A stretch of 64,000 bases of DNA from an uncultured Chlamydiae bacterium (GTDB lineage Bacteria; Chlamydiota; Chlamydiia; Chlamydiales; SM23-39): the NCBI GenBank assembly GCA_903893545.1, contig CAITMJ010000009.1, positions 1 through 64,000 of the forward strand. Reading direction: 5' to 3'. Of the stretch, positions 52,948 through 60,864 are shown one piece after another. The position numbers and the translations under genes are program-made. The notes under the pieces were generated by a model. It searched no databases. It was not told the origin of the DNA and saw only the letters and a list, made by a program, of their open reading frames with translations. Each line of letters begins with the position of its first letter. The stretch's first letter is position 1.

Positions 52948-53638
52948 TGTTTTACCGGTAGTTGTTTTTGCAGATGAAACGGTTTTTACAGGAAGATTGG
53001 TTCGTAAATATTATGAGCATTTAGTGCCTAATGCCGTGGAATACGCAGTCTTTGGCTGGTTCTTGGAACTGGATGCTCATTCTCGAGATGTTTTACAAAA
53101 TCAAGTGCGGACTTTAAGTGTAAAGGATCAGCAGTGTGGATTGCAATTTGAGTTTGATCGATCCATGGTGCAAATTTGTCTTTCTGGCAAGGATGATAGA
53201 ACGGAGTGTCGTAAGTTTGAGGGCAAGTGGGTAGAGATGCTTGGAGATTTTCCCAAGTCTCAGCACATGTTTCGTCCTATTCCGTCCTATCAGGTGCATT
53301 TGACTGAAATGAGACTGCATGCCCAAGAGTTTTGTGGAGTACTGGTCCGTAAGGTTTTTCCCGGGCCTCCGAATTATGATTCTGTTGAAGATGGGGATTA
53401 TCCTGAAGTAGGCTGGATCTTAAGGCTGGATGATCAATCAAAAGATATTCTAGCTGCCCGCTGTTCTATAGATATTAAGGAAATCGAAATCGAAGCAGAG
53501 AAGTCACTCGACCTGGAACGGCATATCGACCATAAGGTCATCTGCCAAGGGGTGTTGCGAGATGCTGAAAGCGCGCATCACCATACTCCGATCTTGCTGA
53601 GCTCCGCCGCTATAGTTTTAGATGTAGATAGCTATTAA
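52916..53638 (+). CDS. Secreted protein with two DUF4431-like repeats
   Basis: 240 residues from the ATG at 52916, chosen because it begins a good signal peptide (RRFAIWCVSVLPVVVFA, cleavage before DETVF); an upstream start at 52865 is inside the displaced frame. Two homologous domains follow: TGRLVRKYYEHLVPNAVEYAVFGWFLELD, and CGVLVRKVFPGPPNYDSVEDGDYPEVGWILRLD. The second is close to the DUF4431 pattern. It probably acts in the periplasm or outside; it may be a partner of the preceding cell-wall-type gene, but this is only from proximity. Confidence 0.7.
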   Translation: MPRRFAIWCVSVLPVVVFADETVFTGRLVRKYYEHLVPNAVEYAVFGWFLELDAHSRDVLQNQVRTLSVKDQQCGLQFEFDRSMVQICLSGKDDRTECRKFEGKWVEMLGDFPKSQHMFRPIPSYQVHLTEMRLHAQEFCGVLVRKVFPGPPNYDSVEDGDYPEVGWILRLDDQSKDILAARCSIDIKEIEIEAEKSLDLERHIDHKVICQGVLRDAESAHHHTPILLSSAAIVLDVDSY

Positions 53639-53646
53639 AAACTGTT

Positions 53647-53970
53647 TTAACGCCTACCTGCAGCTTTTAGGCGTCGTCTCTTTGCAGGACCTGACAAATG
53701 TTGGCTCTTGCGTTTTCTAGGCGATCGGGTCACCTCTTCTCCCATCTTGTATAACATATCGGGACATAGATCGACTCCATTTGGCCAATAGATCGTGATT
53801 CCATCGCATTTGACAAGTTTGAAATAGTCAAGCTTAGTCAAAGGCAGAAGCATGTTTTTGGCTTTTTTCAACATATTTTCCAGGTTCACCACTTTGATCT
53901 TTCGATCATCAAAATGAAGCTTAAGTTTATAGCCGTCTAGATGTTCTGCTTTCTTAATCGTGTGAAGCAT
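53647..53970 (-). CDS. DUF2442 protein
   Basis: 107 residues. GYKLKLHFDDRKIKVVNLENML and LVKCDGITIYWPNGVDLCPDMLY match the DUF2442 pattern. These small proteins are often paired with DUF4160 proteins, as here with a two-base gap, and have been suggested as toxin-antitoxin-like pairs; the role is unproven. The C-terminal 25 residues are very basic (SPRKRKSQHLSGPAKRRRLK), beyond the usual domain. Confidence 0.75.
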   Translation of the reverse strand: MLHTIKKAEHLDGYKLKLHFDDRKIKVVNLENMLKKAKNMLLPLTKLDYFKLVKCDGITIYWPNGVDLCPDMLYKMGEEVTRSPRKRKSQHLSGPAKRRRLKAAGRR

Positions 53971-53972
53971 AA

Positions 53973-54248
53973 TTATTGTAGAGGATCAATTTTATTGAAT
54001 CCTTTCCCCGTCGTCAATAGTTTCCAATTAGCTAATAGTTCTTTTTCATGCAAGAGGGCCCAAGCAGTCACATAGGCAGCTTGTCTTTGAGGGAATTCTC
54101 CTTCGATCATCTGCCCTGTTGAAATACTAAAAGTAGCTTTAAAGTCTCCATAAAAAGCATGAAAATGAGGGGGTGCATGCTCATTAAAAAACATTTTGAT
54201 GATAATCCCCAAAAACCAAGATTGTTGCGTATGACATAGGAGAGTCAA
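53973..54248 (-). CDS. DUF4160 protein with replaced N-terminus
   Basis: 91 residues. FLGIIIKMFFNEHAPPHFHAFYGDFKATFSI is the DUF4160 core with its PPHFHA motif. The family usually starts only a few residues before FxGIII; here about ten residues (MTLLCHTQQSW) are read from the opposite strand of a beta-propeller fragment. The 5' end therefore appears to be a chimeric junction, and ribosome-site support is poor. It precedes the DUF2442 gene in the same direction. Confidence 0.65.
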   Translation of the reverse strand: MTLLCHTQQSWFLGIIIKMFFNEHAPPHFHAFYGDFKATFSISTGQMIEGEFPQRQAAYVTAWALLHEKELLANWKLLTTGKGFNKIDPLQ

Positions 54249-54748
54249 CCTTTACCCCCCTCACCCTAACTCCAGACGAGGAGAATCCCGGCTCTCTCAG
54301 TAACCCGTATGGCTCTGCATTAAGCCTAGATGGGGAAACCCTTTATATTGTCAATTATGGAAGCAGCCAGTTCGATGCCGTCAATGTCAATACAAGCAGT
54401 GATGATTATCTAGTTATAACTAATCTAAACCCTACAGGGGCCTCTCTTAACGGCCCCACCGGTTTAGCTTTAACCTCTGATGGAACGGCTCTTTATGTGG
54501 CAAGTCTTGGTGGCTCAATCGCTTTATACAACATAGCATCAAATACTCTAACTAACATAACCCCGTCAGGATCAGCCTCTATTAATACCCCGCGCTCCCT
54601 TGCGTTAACTCCAGGAGCTTCGCCACCCCCACCGCCGCCGCCGCCACCGCCCAGCTCGCCTAGTCTAACGAAACCAGGAGGAGGGTCTCATACAGCTCCC
54701 GGTGGATTCAGTTTGACCGGTCCCGGCGGCGTCAATAGCCGTCAATAG
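54206..54748 (+). pseudogene. Beta-propeller protein remnant with polyproline linker
   Basis: An open frame of about 180 codons without start: KIVAYDIGESTFTPL, then GSALSLDGETLYIVNYGS and GLALTSDGTALYVASLGG, which are YVTN/NHL-type beta-propeller blades. A run of ten prolines and a Gly-rich tail (GGFSLTGPGGVNS) follow. The 5' part is missing at the junction with the DUF4160 gene. An internal ATG at 54497 gives only 83 residues. It is probably the 3' end of a former secreted or surface protein. Confidence 0.6.
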
Positions 54749-55100
54749 CATCAAACAAATTTTGCTGAAAAAAGGGGGCGCTTTGCAATAATCTCTTTTA
54801 CTTGCAGTGAGTTTCAATGTTGGGAGAGGGTTGTCTTTTTGTGTTGGGTTGTTTCTGTTGTGGATTGGTTGTGCGAATGGTGCACTGGTGGTGCACTTGC
54901 CCACAACAAGTGGCAACAAAGGGCGATCAATGGCCGTAGGTAGGGGAGGGCTGTTCTCTGTTGCCATGAACTTCAGATGGGATTATCGCAGTCTGCCTTT
55001 TGCTCCTTACAAGGTTTTCTGTAAAAAGGTATCCCAAGAAAATGTGGAAAATCATTTAAATAGCTAAGGCTACATTAGCCATTGAGAGAAGGATGGCTTG
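54749..55100. other. Gap without a convincing gene
   Basis: About 350 bases. A possible 86-residue frame (54807-55067) has no ribosome site or recognisable content. Two GTGCAC palindromes lie close together near 54880-54900, and a GTGCAC sequence followed by CCACAA also occurs near 61350, so this may be degenerate material shared with the last tRNA-fragment region. GGCTA/TAGCC near 55065-55080 is a weak stem after the autotransporter. Confidence 0.5.
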
Positions 55101-57062
55101 CTAAAACTTTAGACCTAACTCGCCTAGAACACGAGCGCTTCTTGCATTGTCAAGGCTTGCCTCAACATTGAAAAAGGTGTTGCAGCAACCTACAGTCTGC
55201 GAACCTCGTAAACCAATCAGACCAGCAACAAGATTCAGAGGACCTGGTTGATTGAAGGAAAATTCTATATCCAAGAGCTCCGCTTCAACTTCTCTCCCGG
55301 TCACCTGGAATCGCCCAAATACACCAATAAAGGGTTCCAAAAAGCCTAAACATGGTGTATGCCAAAAGGCAGCTTCTAGACGAGTTGTAATCAGCCCTAC
55401 GTTTCTATGAAAAATCGTCAGATCTGCAAGAGACCCCGTTTCAGCATAGGTGCCTAAGAAGAGGTCGGCATAACGTAAGTCAAGGGTGAGGTAGGGGCGA
55501 CAAGATAATGAAGGAAATGCCTGACTCAAGGAGACGTCTGCCGAGACAAGCCCTCCATTGATATGGGCTTTGCCTTCATCCGTCCCGCCTGAAGCTAAGT
55601 TATTCATGACAGTGCGTGTATTATCCCAAGAGACATAACCACCCATGACGGCTAGGCTTAAAAATGTATGGGAGCAGAAACAAGTGTCATAGCTCAACCC
55701 CGCACAGCCTAGGATAATATTAGCTTCCTGAGGAGCTGTGCTGATATTCGCTTGAGCGTAGCTGCAACCGCCAAAAACAGAAATCGTGTGTTTGGCTATA
55801 TAAGCGTCATACCCGATTAAGCCTCCTGCCACAAAGTCTGTATAGGAAAGGGCGCTGGATTGTGCGTTCCGTTTTCGATAGCTGCCAATGCCCTCTACCC
55901 ACAAACCACAGCCACGAGAACGAGCGCAGTGTAGGCGCTGACCATTCAAAATAGTATCAGAGAGATCAGCTGTAACATCGGACTGCAAGCCTAAACCCGT
56001 TGGGTCAATGACAGCAATCGCAGGATCAGCTCGTACGACATAAGGAGCTTCAATATCCAAGAGGCCAAAGCCCTTGCTGCTATTATCAAGAGTTAAGGCC
56101 AGGTTCGTGTTTGTTTGAACACTGAGGGCAAGAACGTCATTTGGCACAGAAACCGAACCTTGAATATTGGAAGTTCTCGACAAGCTAAGCGAGGGAGAGG
56201 TTCCTGTGAGACTTATGGCTGTAGTCCCTATAATGTGCCCAGAATTAGTTACAGATGCATCTGCGGCGCTGCAGGAAAGAGCGGTGGCGCCAGATCCAGT
56301 GGCGTGAAGTGTTCCCGTGTTGGTTACAGATGTACCTGTTCCGGCGCAGGAAACGGCGGTAACGCTAGATCCGGAGACGTAGAGCGTTCCCGTATTTATT
56401 ATCGTTGCTGACGAGCCTAGGCTGGAAATAACAGTTGCACTATTACCGCTTATAGAAATAATGCCGCTATTTGTAATTTTTGTATTCTCTACATCAGTAT
56501 CATCATAAATGCCTACCGCCTCGTTCCCGCCTGAGATAGTTCCTGTATTGATGATTATACAATTGGAAGCAAAAGTAGAAATTCCTGTTCCAGCAGCTCC
56601 TACCGAAATAGTACCATTATTTGTGACTGTAGAACTGATTCCTCCTGAAGTGCTGATGACGATCCCATTAGCTTCACTTGTTGAAATCGTTCCGTTATTT
56701 GTGATCACAGCGCTAGCTCCACTGCAATCAACAACATTTGAAAATTCTCCGGCAGAGAGTGTACCGTCATTTAAAATCAGAGCATTACTAGCTACAGAGA
56801 CCACAGATGTTTGAAAATTTCCTGGAGTGATTGTGCCATAATTGTACAGAGATTGGTTGGCGGCATTCATATCAACCCCATCCGCGCCGCTTCCCCCCTG
56901 TATGGTCCCTCCTGCATCTACAGTACCCACATCTCCTACACCACTCATAGTTTGATTGCCAACAGTTTGACCGCTTTCAATTACAAAGCCATTGGCGTAA
57001 AGAGAAGATACTAGAAGAAGGATTGGAGCGAGTAGGATTTTGTTCAGCGCCATTGTTCGCAT
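55101..57062 (-). CDS. Autotransporter with GT-rich repeat passenger
   Basis: 653 residues from the ATG at 57062 (57053 also possible). A signal peptide (LNKILLAPILLLVSSLYANG) is followed by a passenger of repeated N-x-G-T-I units (VITNNGTIS, VTNNGTIS, IINTGTIS), a beta-helix pattern. The last 270 residues form an autotransporter barrel (GLWVEGIGSYRKR, AGGLIGYDAYIAKHTISVFGGCSYAQ) ending in Phe, as outer-membrane barrels do. Many Cys residues occur in the barrel, as in chlamydial envelope proteins. GGAI-type Pmp motifs are not obvious, so it differs from classical Pmps. Confidence 0.85.
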   Translation of the reverse strand: MRTMALNKILLAPILLLVSSLYANGFVIESGQTVGNQTMSGVGDVGTVDAGGTIQGGSGADGVDMNAANQSLYNYGTITPGNFQTSVVSVASNALILNDGTLSAGEFSNVVDCSGASAVITNNGTISTSEANGIVISTSGGISSTVTNNGTISVGAAGTGISTFASNCIIINTGTISGGNEAVGIYDDTDVENTKITNSGIISISGNSATVISSLGSSATIINTGTLYVSGSSVTAVSCAGTGTSVTNTGTLHATGSGATALSCSAADASVTNSGHIIGTTAISLTGTSPSLSLSRTSNIQGSVSVPNDVLALSVQTNTNLALTLDNSSKGFGLLDIEAPYVVRADPAIAVIDPTGLGLQSDVTADLSDTILNGQRLHCARSRGCGLWVEGIGSYRKRNAQSSALSYTDFVAGGLIGYDAYIAKHTISVFGGCSYAQANISTAPQEANIILGCAGLSYDTCFCSHTFLSLAVMGGYVSWDNTRTVMNNLASGGTDEGKAHINGGLVSADVSLSQAFPSLSCRPYLTLDLRYADLFLGTYAETGSLADLTIFHRNVGLITTRLEAAFWHTPCLGFLEPFIGVFGRFQVTGREVEAELLDIEFSFNQPGPLNLVAGLIGLRGSQTVGCCNTFFNVEASLDNARSARVLGELGLKF

Positions 57063-57474
57063 TCTGATTTCACGGGTTATTTTTATGCAATACATATGCA
57101 AAAATGGTTTTTCCGCATTTTTTCCGCAAATGACAGGAAAAGGTAAGCAAATTTTGGAACAGGTCGGAATAGGTCGCCGGATTTCTTGCGGGGAAAACGG
57201 CATTCTGGTTTAATCTCTGGCGTTCAGAGTTATACTGGGGATAGGACTGTTAATCCATTGGTCGTATGTTCGAATCATACACCCGGAGTTTCTTAAGATT
57301 AGGCAGTCACAACAGTAGACAATAGAAATTCCAGAACACGAAAGAAATCCTCAGTGTCCGAAGAGATTTCAGCGGTATCTCTGCTCACTTTAATCTTCAA
57401 AAAAATTTTATGACTGATGCAAAATCTAGTGAATCCAGTAAAAATACTTCTTTGACATCGACAAAGGAGCTAAA
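57063..57474. other. Gap with a tRNA fragment, no gene
   Basis: About 410 bases. The only recognisable content is the tRNA-Asn 3' copy at 57244-57288 and its downstream flank. A frame extending the autotransporter gene upstream to 57203 is not supported by a signal sequence. The 57475 gene has AAAGGAG just before its ATG. Confidence 0.6.
57244..57288 (+). repeat. tRNA-Asn 3' fragment, copy 1 (att-like)
   Basis: 45 bases matching the intact tRNA from GGACTGTTAATCC to the 3' end, except for a T-to-A and A-to-T exchange that keeps the T stem paired. The flank TTTCTTAAGATTAGGCAGT is shared with copy 2. Confidence 0.85.
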
Positions 57475-57687
57475 ATGGTCACACTCGCACAGCTAAAATG
57501 TTTCGCAATCTTGATTGCTGGGTTTCTCTTAGCAGCAGCTTTCACCGGCTTCGCGCTTCTCCGAGCGTATGAAGAGTTTCGTAAAGGAGTTGAGCAGAGA
57601 AAGAAAATCCGAATCTGGGCAGCTTTCTTTATCGTGTCTTTCCTTTTTATCATCATGACATTCGCGATCGTGAGAGGTTTCGCATGA
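57475..57687 (+). CDS. Small membrane protein
   Basis: 70 residues with AAAGGAG before the ATG. Two hydrophobic helices (FAILIAGFLLAAAFTGFALL and IWAAFFIVSFLFIIMTFAIV) are separated by a charged loop (RAYEEFRKGVEQRKKIR). No family is recognised. Its stop overlaps the start of the next gene by four bases, so the two form a unit. Confidence 0.7.
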   Translation: MVTLAQLKCFAILIAGFLLAAAFTGFALLRAYEEFRKGVEQRKKIRIWAAFFIVSFLFIIMTFAIVRGFA

Positions 57688-58304
57688 AAAGATTCATCGC
57701 TTCCGCACTTATTGTCTCTTTTGCCATAGTGCAGCCGATAAATGCGGCGGAGCTGCTTAACTCAATGGAACAGACAGAAAATCCAATGCAGTTAATCGAA
57801 AAAGCTTTATGTCCATCTGGTACTTTTGATGCTAACGCAGCTCGACGTTTTCTTTATCAATTGAAAAAGGAAGTCCAAGAAAGATATGGGTACGATTTAG
57901 ATTTACACTTAGTTCTTGAAGAAGCTATCGGAACGATGAAGAACACGGGCAAGTTTTCAACAGATGAATTAATTGCGGCACGGGAACTATATTCCCAGCT
58001 CATTGAACCGAAGACGCGAGTCGCTAATAGCTGGCATTCCAAAAAAAAGCAGAATTCAGAGTTTACTTTGCCAGATACCATGGCGCTCGGCTATGTCTGC
58101 ATTTTTGGCGGTGCACTTCTTTGCATCTTGCCATTTGGGTTCACGCAGGGCCTCGGCGCTAGCTTGATCGGAAGCGGGATTGTTCTGACGGCACAAGGTG
58201 CGGGTATGGGAGAGCGTCCTTACTATATGGATAGTGAGACGGGTCAGCGCATTACAGATAATTCAGATACTGGCTCGAGTGTTGGCATTGGCACGTCTTT
58301 TTAA
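57684..58304 (+). CDS. Exported protein of unknown function
   Basis: 206 residues. A signal peptide (IASALIVSFAIVQPINA) is followed by a helical region and a C-terminal hydrophobic segment (LGYVCIFGGALLCILPFGFTQGLGASLIGSGIVL). It ends in a Ser/Gly/Asp-rich tail and Phe. The combination with the upstream two-helix protein suggests a membrane or envelope pair, with no function inferable. Confidence 0.7.
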   Translation: MKRFIASALIVSFAIVQPINAAELLNSMEQTENPMQLIEKALCPSGTFDANAARRFLYQLKKEVQERYGYDLDLHLVLEEAIGTMKNTGKFSTDELIAARELYSQLIEPKTRVANSWHSKKKQNSEFTLPDTMALGYVCIFGGALLCILPFGFTQGLGASLIGSGIVLTAQGAGMGERPYYMDSETGQRITDNSDTGSSVGIGTSF

Positions 58305-58351
58305 ATATCGAAGATCAATTGAGGTATCTTTAAGACATGGAGTAGGCACTT

Positions 58352-58744
58352 ATGGCAGCAATATCTAACATCAGAAACAATCCGTCTGATAGATCTTCCT
58401 TTTCAAAGAAAATATTTGAATTAGCCGATGACATGACAAAAATCATGAAGGAATATGGAGGAACCCTTGACTGGATCTTTTCCTGCCTGGCACATTCTCC
58501 AGATGCGCATGATAAACGCATTTATGTATGGTTTACTTCGGATGGACGGATTGCGGGTTTATCCTCTTCGAATTGCACAATACGCATAGCTACCTTCGAC
58601 GTTCAAGCCAAATTCTTAGAAAAAGTGACTGCTGAGATGTTAAAAGTTTGTTCTGCTGTATCTATTCCCGGTAAAACCATTTCCTGTAATTTGGGAGAGG
58701 GATGGCAAGATCTCAGGGAGGTTCCTATTAAGGATGATCTTTAA
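58352..58744 (+). CDS. Unknown protein
   Basis: 130 residues, ATG at 58352 with GGAG about eight bases upstream. No known domain is recognised; no signal or membrane segment. It contains an even mix of residues and YVWFTSDGRIAGL with LDWIFSCLAHSP, so it appears to be a folded cytoplasmic protein. Confidence 0.55.
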   Translation: MAAISNIRNNPSDRSSFSKKIFELADDMTKIMKEYGGTLDWIFSCLAHSPDAHDKRIYVWFTSDGRIAGLSSSNCTIRIATFDVQAKFLEKVTAEMLKVCSAVSIPGKTISCNLGEGWQDLREVPIKDDL

Positions 58745-58785
58745 TTTCTATTCAAAAGGGAAGTTATCATCTCCCCTAAGTGAAT

Positions 58786-59070
58786 CTACGCGTTATCTGT
58801 GTTTATTTTCTCTGTTAATGGATGTTCTCCAACTACGTCTGAAATAAATAAACCCGGAGTGATTTGTAAAGAGGGAATGAAAATTCCCGCGGTTACTTCT
58901 AGAGGCACTGCATGATCTGCAATTGCCTGCAAAATATGAAATGTTTCTACATCCACAGACCCAGTCTCTTGATGTTGAGCTAACCATTGCTCACTCTCTT
59001 CTAAGGGGGAAGTCCACAGTAATATTTGTTGGCCGCCTCTGCCCTTGTTGACAAAATGTAACCTTATTGG
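58786..59070 (-). pseudogene. Coding remnant without start
   Basis: An open minus-strand frame of about 94 codons ends at TAG (58786-58788). It reads HFVNKGRGGQQILLWTSPLEESEQWLAQ, then VETFHILQAIADHAVPLEV and FIPSLQITPGLFISDVVGEHPL. It has a protein-like composition, but no start codon or ribosome site, and its 5' end runs into the higBA promoter. Another minus frame here (58793-58987) is low-quality. It is probably the 3' part of a gene cut by rearrangement; the family is unknown. Confidence 0.4.
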
Positions 59071-59077
59071 TTACAAT
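59048..59077 (+). promoter_or_regulatory. higBA promoter with palindromic operator
   Basis: TTGACA (59048-59053) and TACAAT (59072-59077), spacer 18 bases. A perfect inverted repeat TGTAACC (59057-59063), five-base spacer, GGTTACA (59069-59075) covers the -10 region. It is a good candidate for the autoregulatory HigA binding site. Confidence 0.7.
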
Positions 59078-59097
59078 AAGGAAAATGTGAGAAGCTC

Positions 59098-59379
59098 GTG
59101 TCGATAAAATCCTTTAAGCACAAGGGCCTGAAAAAGTTTTTTGAATCTGGTGTCAAGACCGGAATTCAATCTGCTCACGCAAATAGAATTGGGCGCATTT
59201 TAGACCGCCTTAACTCCGCTACGGAAGCTAAAGATATGAACGCACCAGGTTATGATTTTCATCCATTAAAAGGAAAGCTTGCTGGTTTTTACTCAGTTCA
59301 TGTTAATGGAAATTGGACGATTATTTTTCAGTTTGAAAATGGCGATGCCAGCAACGTAGATTTAGTAGACTATCACTAG
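59098..59379 (+). CDS. higB: HigB-type toxin (RelE superfamily)
   Basis: 93 residues from a GTG. FKHKGLKKFFESG, then RIGRILDRLNSATEAKDMN, PGYDFHPLKGKLAGFYSVHVNGNWTIIFQFENGDA and VDLVDYH match the HigB family, whose members cleave mRNA at the ribosome. The toxin-first order with the antitoxin 17 bases downstream is typical of HigBA. It lies within a tRNA-fragment-bounded block, consistent with a stabilising module of an island. Confidence 0.93.
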   Translation: MSIKSFKHKGLKKFFESGVKTGIQSAHANRIGRILDRLNSATEAKDMNAPGYDFHPLKGKLAGFYSVHVNGNWTIIFQFENGDASNVDLVDYH

Positions 59380-59396
59380 CAGGAGAGGCTTAGTTT

Positions 59397-59741
59397 ATGG
59401 CAAAAAAAAGGAAACCAACCCATCCAGGAGAGATCCTTGATGAGGATTATATCAAACCACTACAGCTCAATTTGCAAAAACTTGCGGATAGATTAGGAAT
59501 TGCTAGAAATACTTTATTTAAAATCAGATCAGGTCTTGCAAGCGTCACTCCTGCTATTGCTCTTTCTTTGGCCGAAGCTTTTGATACCACTCCACAGCTT
59601 TGGCTTAACCTACAGGCGAATTATGATCTATGGGTTGAGCAGCAAGAACATGAACGCGTGCGGCCGATCGTTAAAAATGGGGCAATTCTTCCAAGCGAAA
59701 GGAACATTCAAATAGCAGCAAGTCCCTATGAAAAAGGATAA
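59397..59741 (+). CDS. higA: HigA-type antitoxin
   Basis: 114 residues with AGGAG upstream. HPGEILDEDYIKPLQLNLQKLADRLGIARNTLFKIRSG is the family N-terminus with its helix-turn-helix, and ALSLAEAFDTTPQLWLNLQANYDLW follows. HigA neutralises HigB and represses the operon through a palindromic site, for which 59057-59075 is a candidate. Confidence 0.94.
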   Translation: MAKKRKPTHPGEILDEDYIKPLQLNLQKLADRLGIARNTLFKIRSGLASVTPAIALSLAEAFDTTPQLWLNLQANYDLWVEQQEHERVRPIVKNGAILPSERNIQIAASPYEKG

Positions 59742-59779
59742 GCGATAGCTATCCTTTTGCTTCAGAGGATTGATGCTGG

Positions 59780-60172
59780 TCAATTAGGAGTCCAATTGGC
59801 CCCATTATCGATTAACCAACAGACCAATTCTTGGTGATATTGCTTTGCAATCGATAAAGGTGTTTGACCTTGATTGTTTTTTGCATTTATATTCGCTTTG
59901 TTTTTTATGAGAAATTCCATGAGATCAACGTTTCCATTGTATGCAGCTGCATGAAAAATCGTACTGCCGCAGTCAGTTCTTTTGGCGTTAATATCAATTT
60001 TGTTTTCTTTCAAAAGAAGATCAAGTACTTCCGGCCTGCCTACAAAGTTATGAAATACGGGAACGTTCTCCTTACCATAAAATTCGCCAAAATTTGCCCC
60101 CTTTTGTAGAAATGCTTTAATTATTTCCAGACTCATATTTGACTGACGATAATATGGCTTTTCCTTGCCCAT
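59780..60172 (-). CDS. Ankyrin-repeat protein, probably 5'-truncated
   Basis: 130 residues from an ATG at 60172. Two to three ankyrin repeats are visible: STIFHAAAYNGNVDLMEFLIKNKANINAKNNQGQTPLSIAK, preceded by a weaker LEIIKAFLQKGANFG and DLLLKENKIDINAK. The frame extends to an ATG at 60214, but that start is inside a tRNA-Asn fragment, so the true 5' part was probably removed by integration. No ribosome site precedes any start. Confidence 0.55.
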   Translation of the reverse strand: MGKEKPYYRQSNMSLEIIKAFLQKGANFGEFYGKENVPVFHNFVGRPEVLDLLLKENKIDINAKRTDCGSTIFHAAAYNGNVDLMEFLIKNKANINAKNNQGQTPLSIAKQYHQELVCWLIDNGANWTPN

Positions 60173-60194
60173 ATTAAGCGCTTGGATATTCGCA

Positions 60195-60224
60195 TGGTCG
60201 TATGTTCGAATCATACACCCGGAG
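60195..60224 (+). repeat. tRNA-Asn 3' fragment, copy 2 (att-like)
   Basis: 30 bases from TGGTCGT to CCCGGAG with the same T-arm exchange as copy 1. From TGGTCG through the flank TTTCTTAAGATTAGGCAGT it is identical to copy 1 for about 49 bases. Confidence 0.8.
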
Positions 60225-60301
60225 TTTCTTAAGATTAGGCAGTTAATGCGATAGTCAAAGAAGTCAATTTTGGATCATGGTACGCTCCCTCACAAAAAGG
60301 T

Positions 60302-60430
60302 GTGATCACCTTCTACAGTAGAACGAATCAGATGCCTTTGGGCGTGGGATAAATCTCGCTATACCCTACGCTTATGCAAACAAGCGATTTGATGCAGATA
60401 CAGGGCTATTTTACTTTTTTAATTCGTTGG
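60302..60430 (+). pseudogene. RHS core remnant
   Basis: The frame gives DAFGRGINLAIPYAYANKRFDADTGLFYF, which matches the RHS core-ending signature (S-A-F-G to K-R-x-D-x-D-T-G-L-x-Y-F) of the 1752-residue protein. VITFYS just upstream matches the preceding TFYRYS but is one base out of frame. The remnant stops before the DPSG motif, where a convergent gene begins. Confidence 0.65.
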
Positions 60431-60847
60431 AGTTAAGAATACATCATCATATAAATCTTCCCAGAGTGCTCTGTCAACGGGGTTTTTTGCATTTAAGTAT
60501 AGAGAATTTATTGTATTCATAAGTTCTACGTTCAAACGAAAGTCTTGTTTTGCAGCAAATAATATTTTTTGTTTGATTGTTTTGATGTTATCTTCGTTTA
60601 AAATATTATTTGATTCATTGATCAAGTGTATTGCAATTTCTTTGATTTTTCCTTCGGAAAATTTTTTGGCTTTAGAACATTCCAGAGAGGCTTGGCTTAG
60701 CTTTTTAAGATGATAGCTAGCGGAGTTGTCATCTTGTTCTTTATTGCTAGGAATTATAGAATAGCAGTGATTAGGTGGGTTATCACTAGTGATGAATTTG
60801 AAAAAAGCATTGATTTGGCTAAAACAGTTAAATTGGACAATTGCCAT
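60419..60847 (-). CDS. Unknown protein
   Basis: 142 residues with AAGGAA before the ATG. It is helical and charged (LKKLSQASLECSKAKKFSEGKIKEIAIHLINES), with no signal peptide and no recognised domain. Its C-terminus abuts the RHS remnant. It follows a small membrane-protein gene in the same direction by 17 bases. Confidence 0.6.
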   Translation of the reverse strand: MAIVQFNCFSQINAFFKFITSDNPPNHCYSIIPSNKEQDDNSASYHLKKLSQASLECSKAKKFSEGKIKEIAIHLINESNNILNEDNIKTIKQKILFAAKQDFRLNVELMNTINSLYLNAKNPVDRALWEDLYDDVFLTPTN

Positions 60848-60864
60848 AATTCCTTTTCCTTACC

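Noticed and set aside
54807..55067. 86-codon plus-strand frame
   Set aside because: It shows no start signal and unusual composition; it probably is degraded sequence.
57244..57288. A second functional tRNA-Asn
   Set aside because: The 5' half, including the acceptor strand and D arm, is absent, so it cannot fold into a tRNA.
58793..58987. 64-codon minus-strand frame
   Set aside because: It overlaps a better protein-like frame on the same strand and has a low-complexity Ser/Arg/Asn composition.
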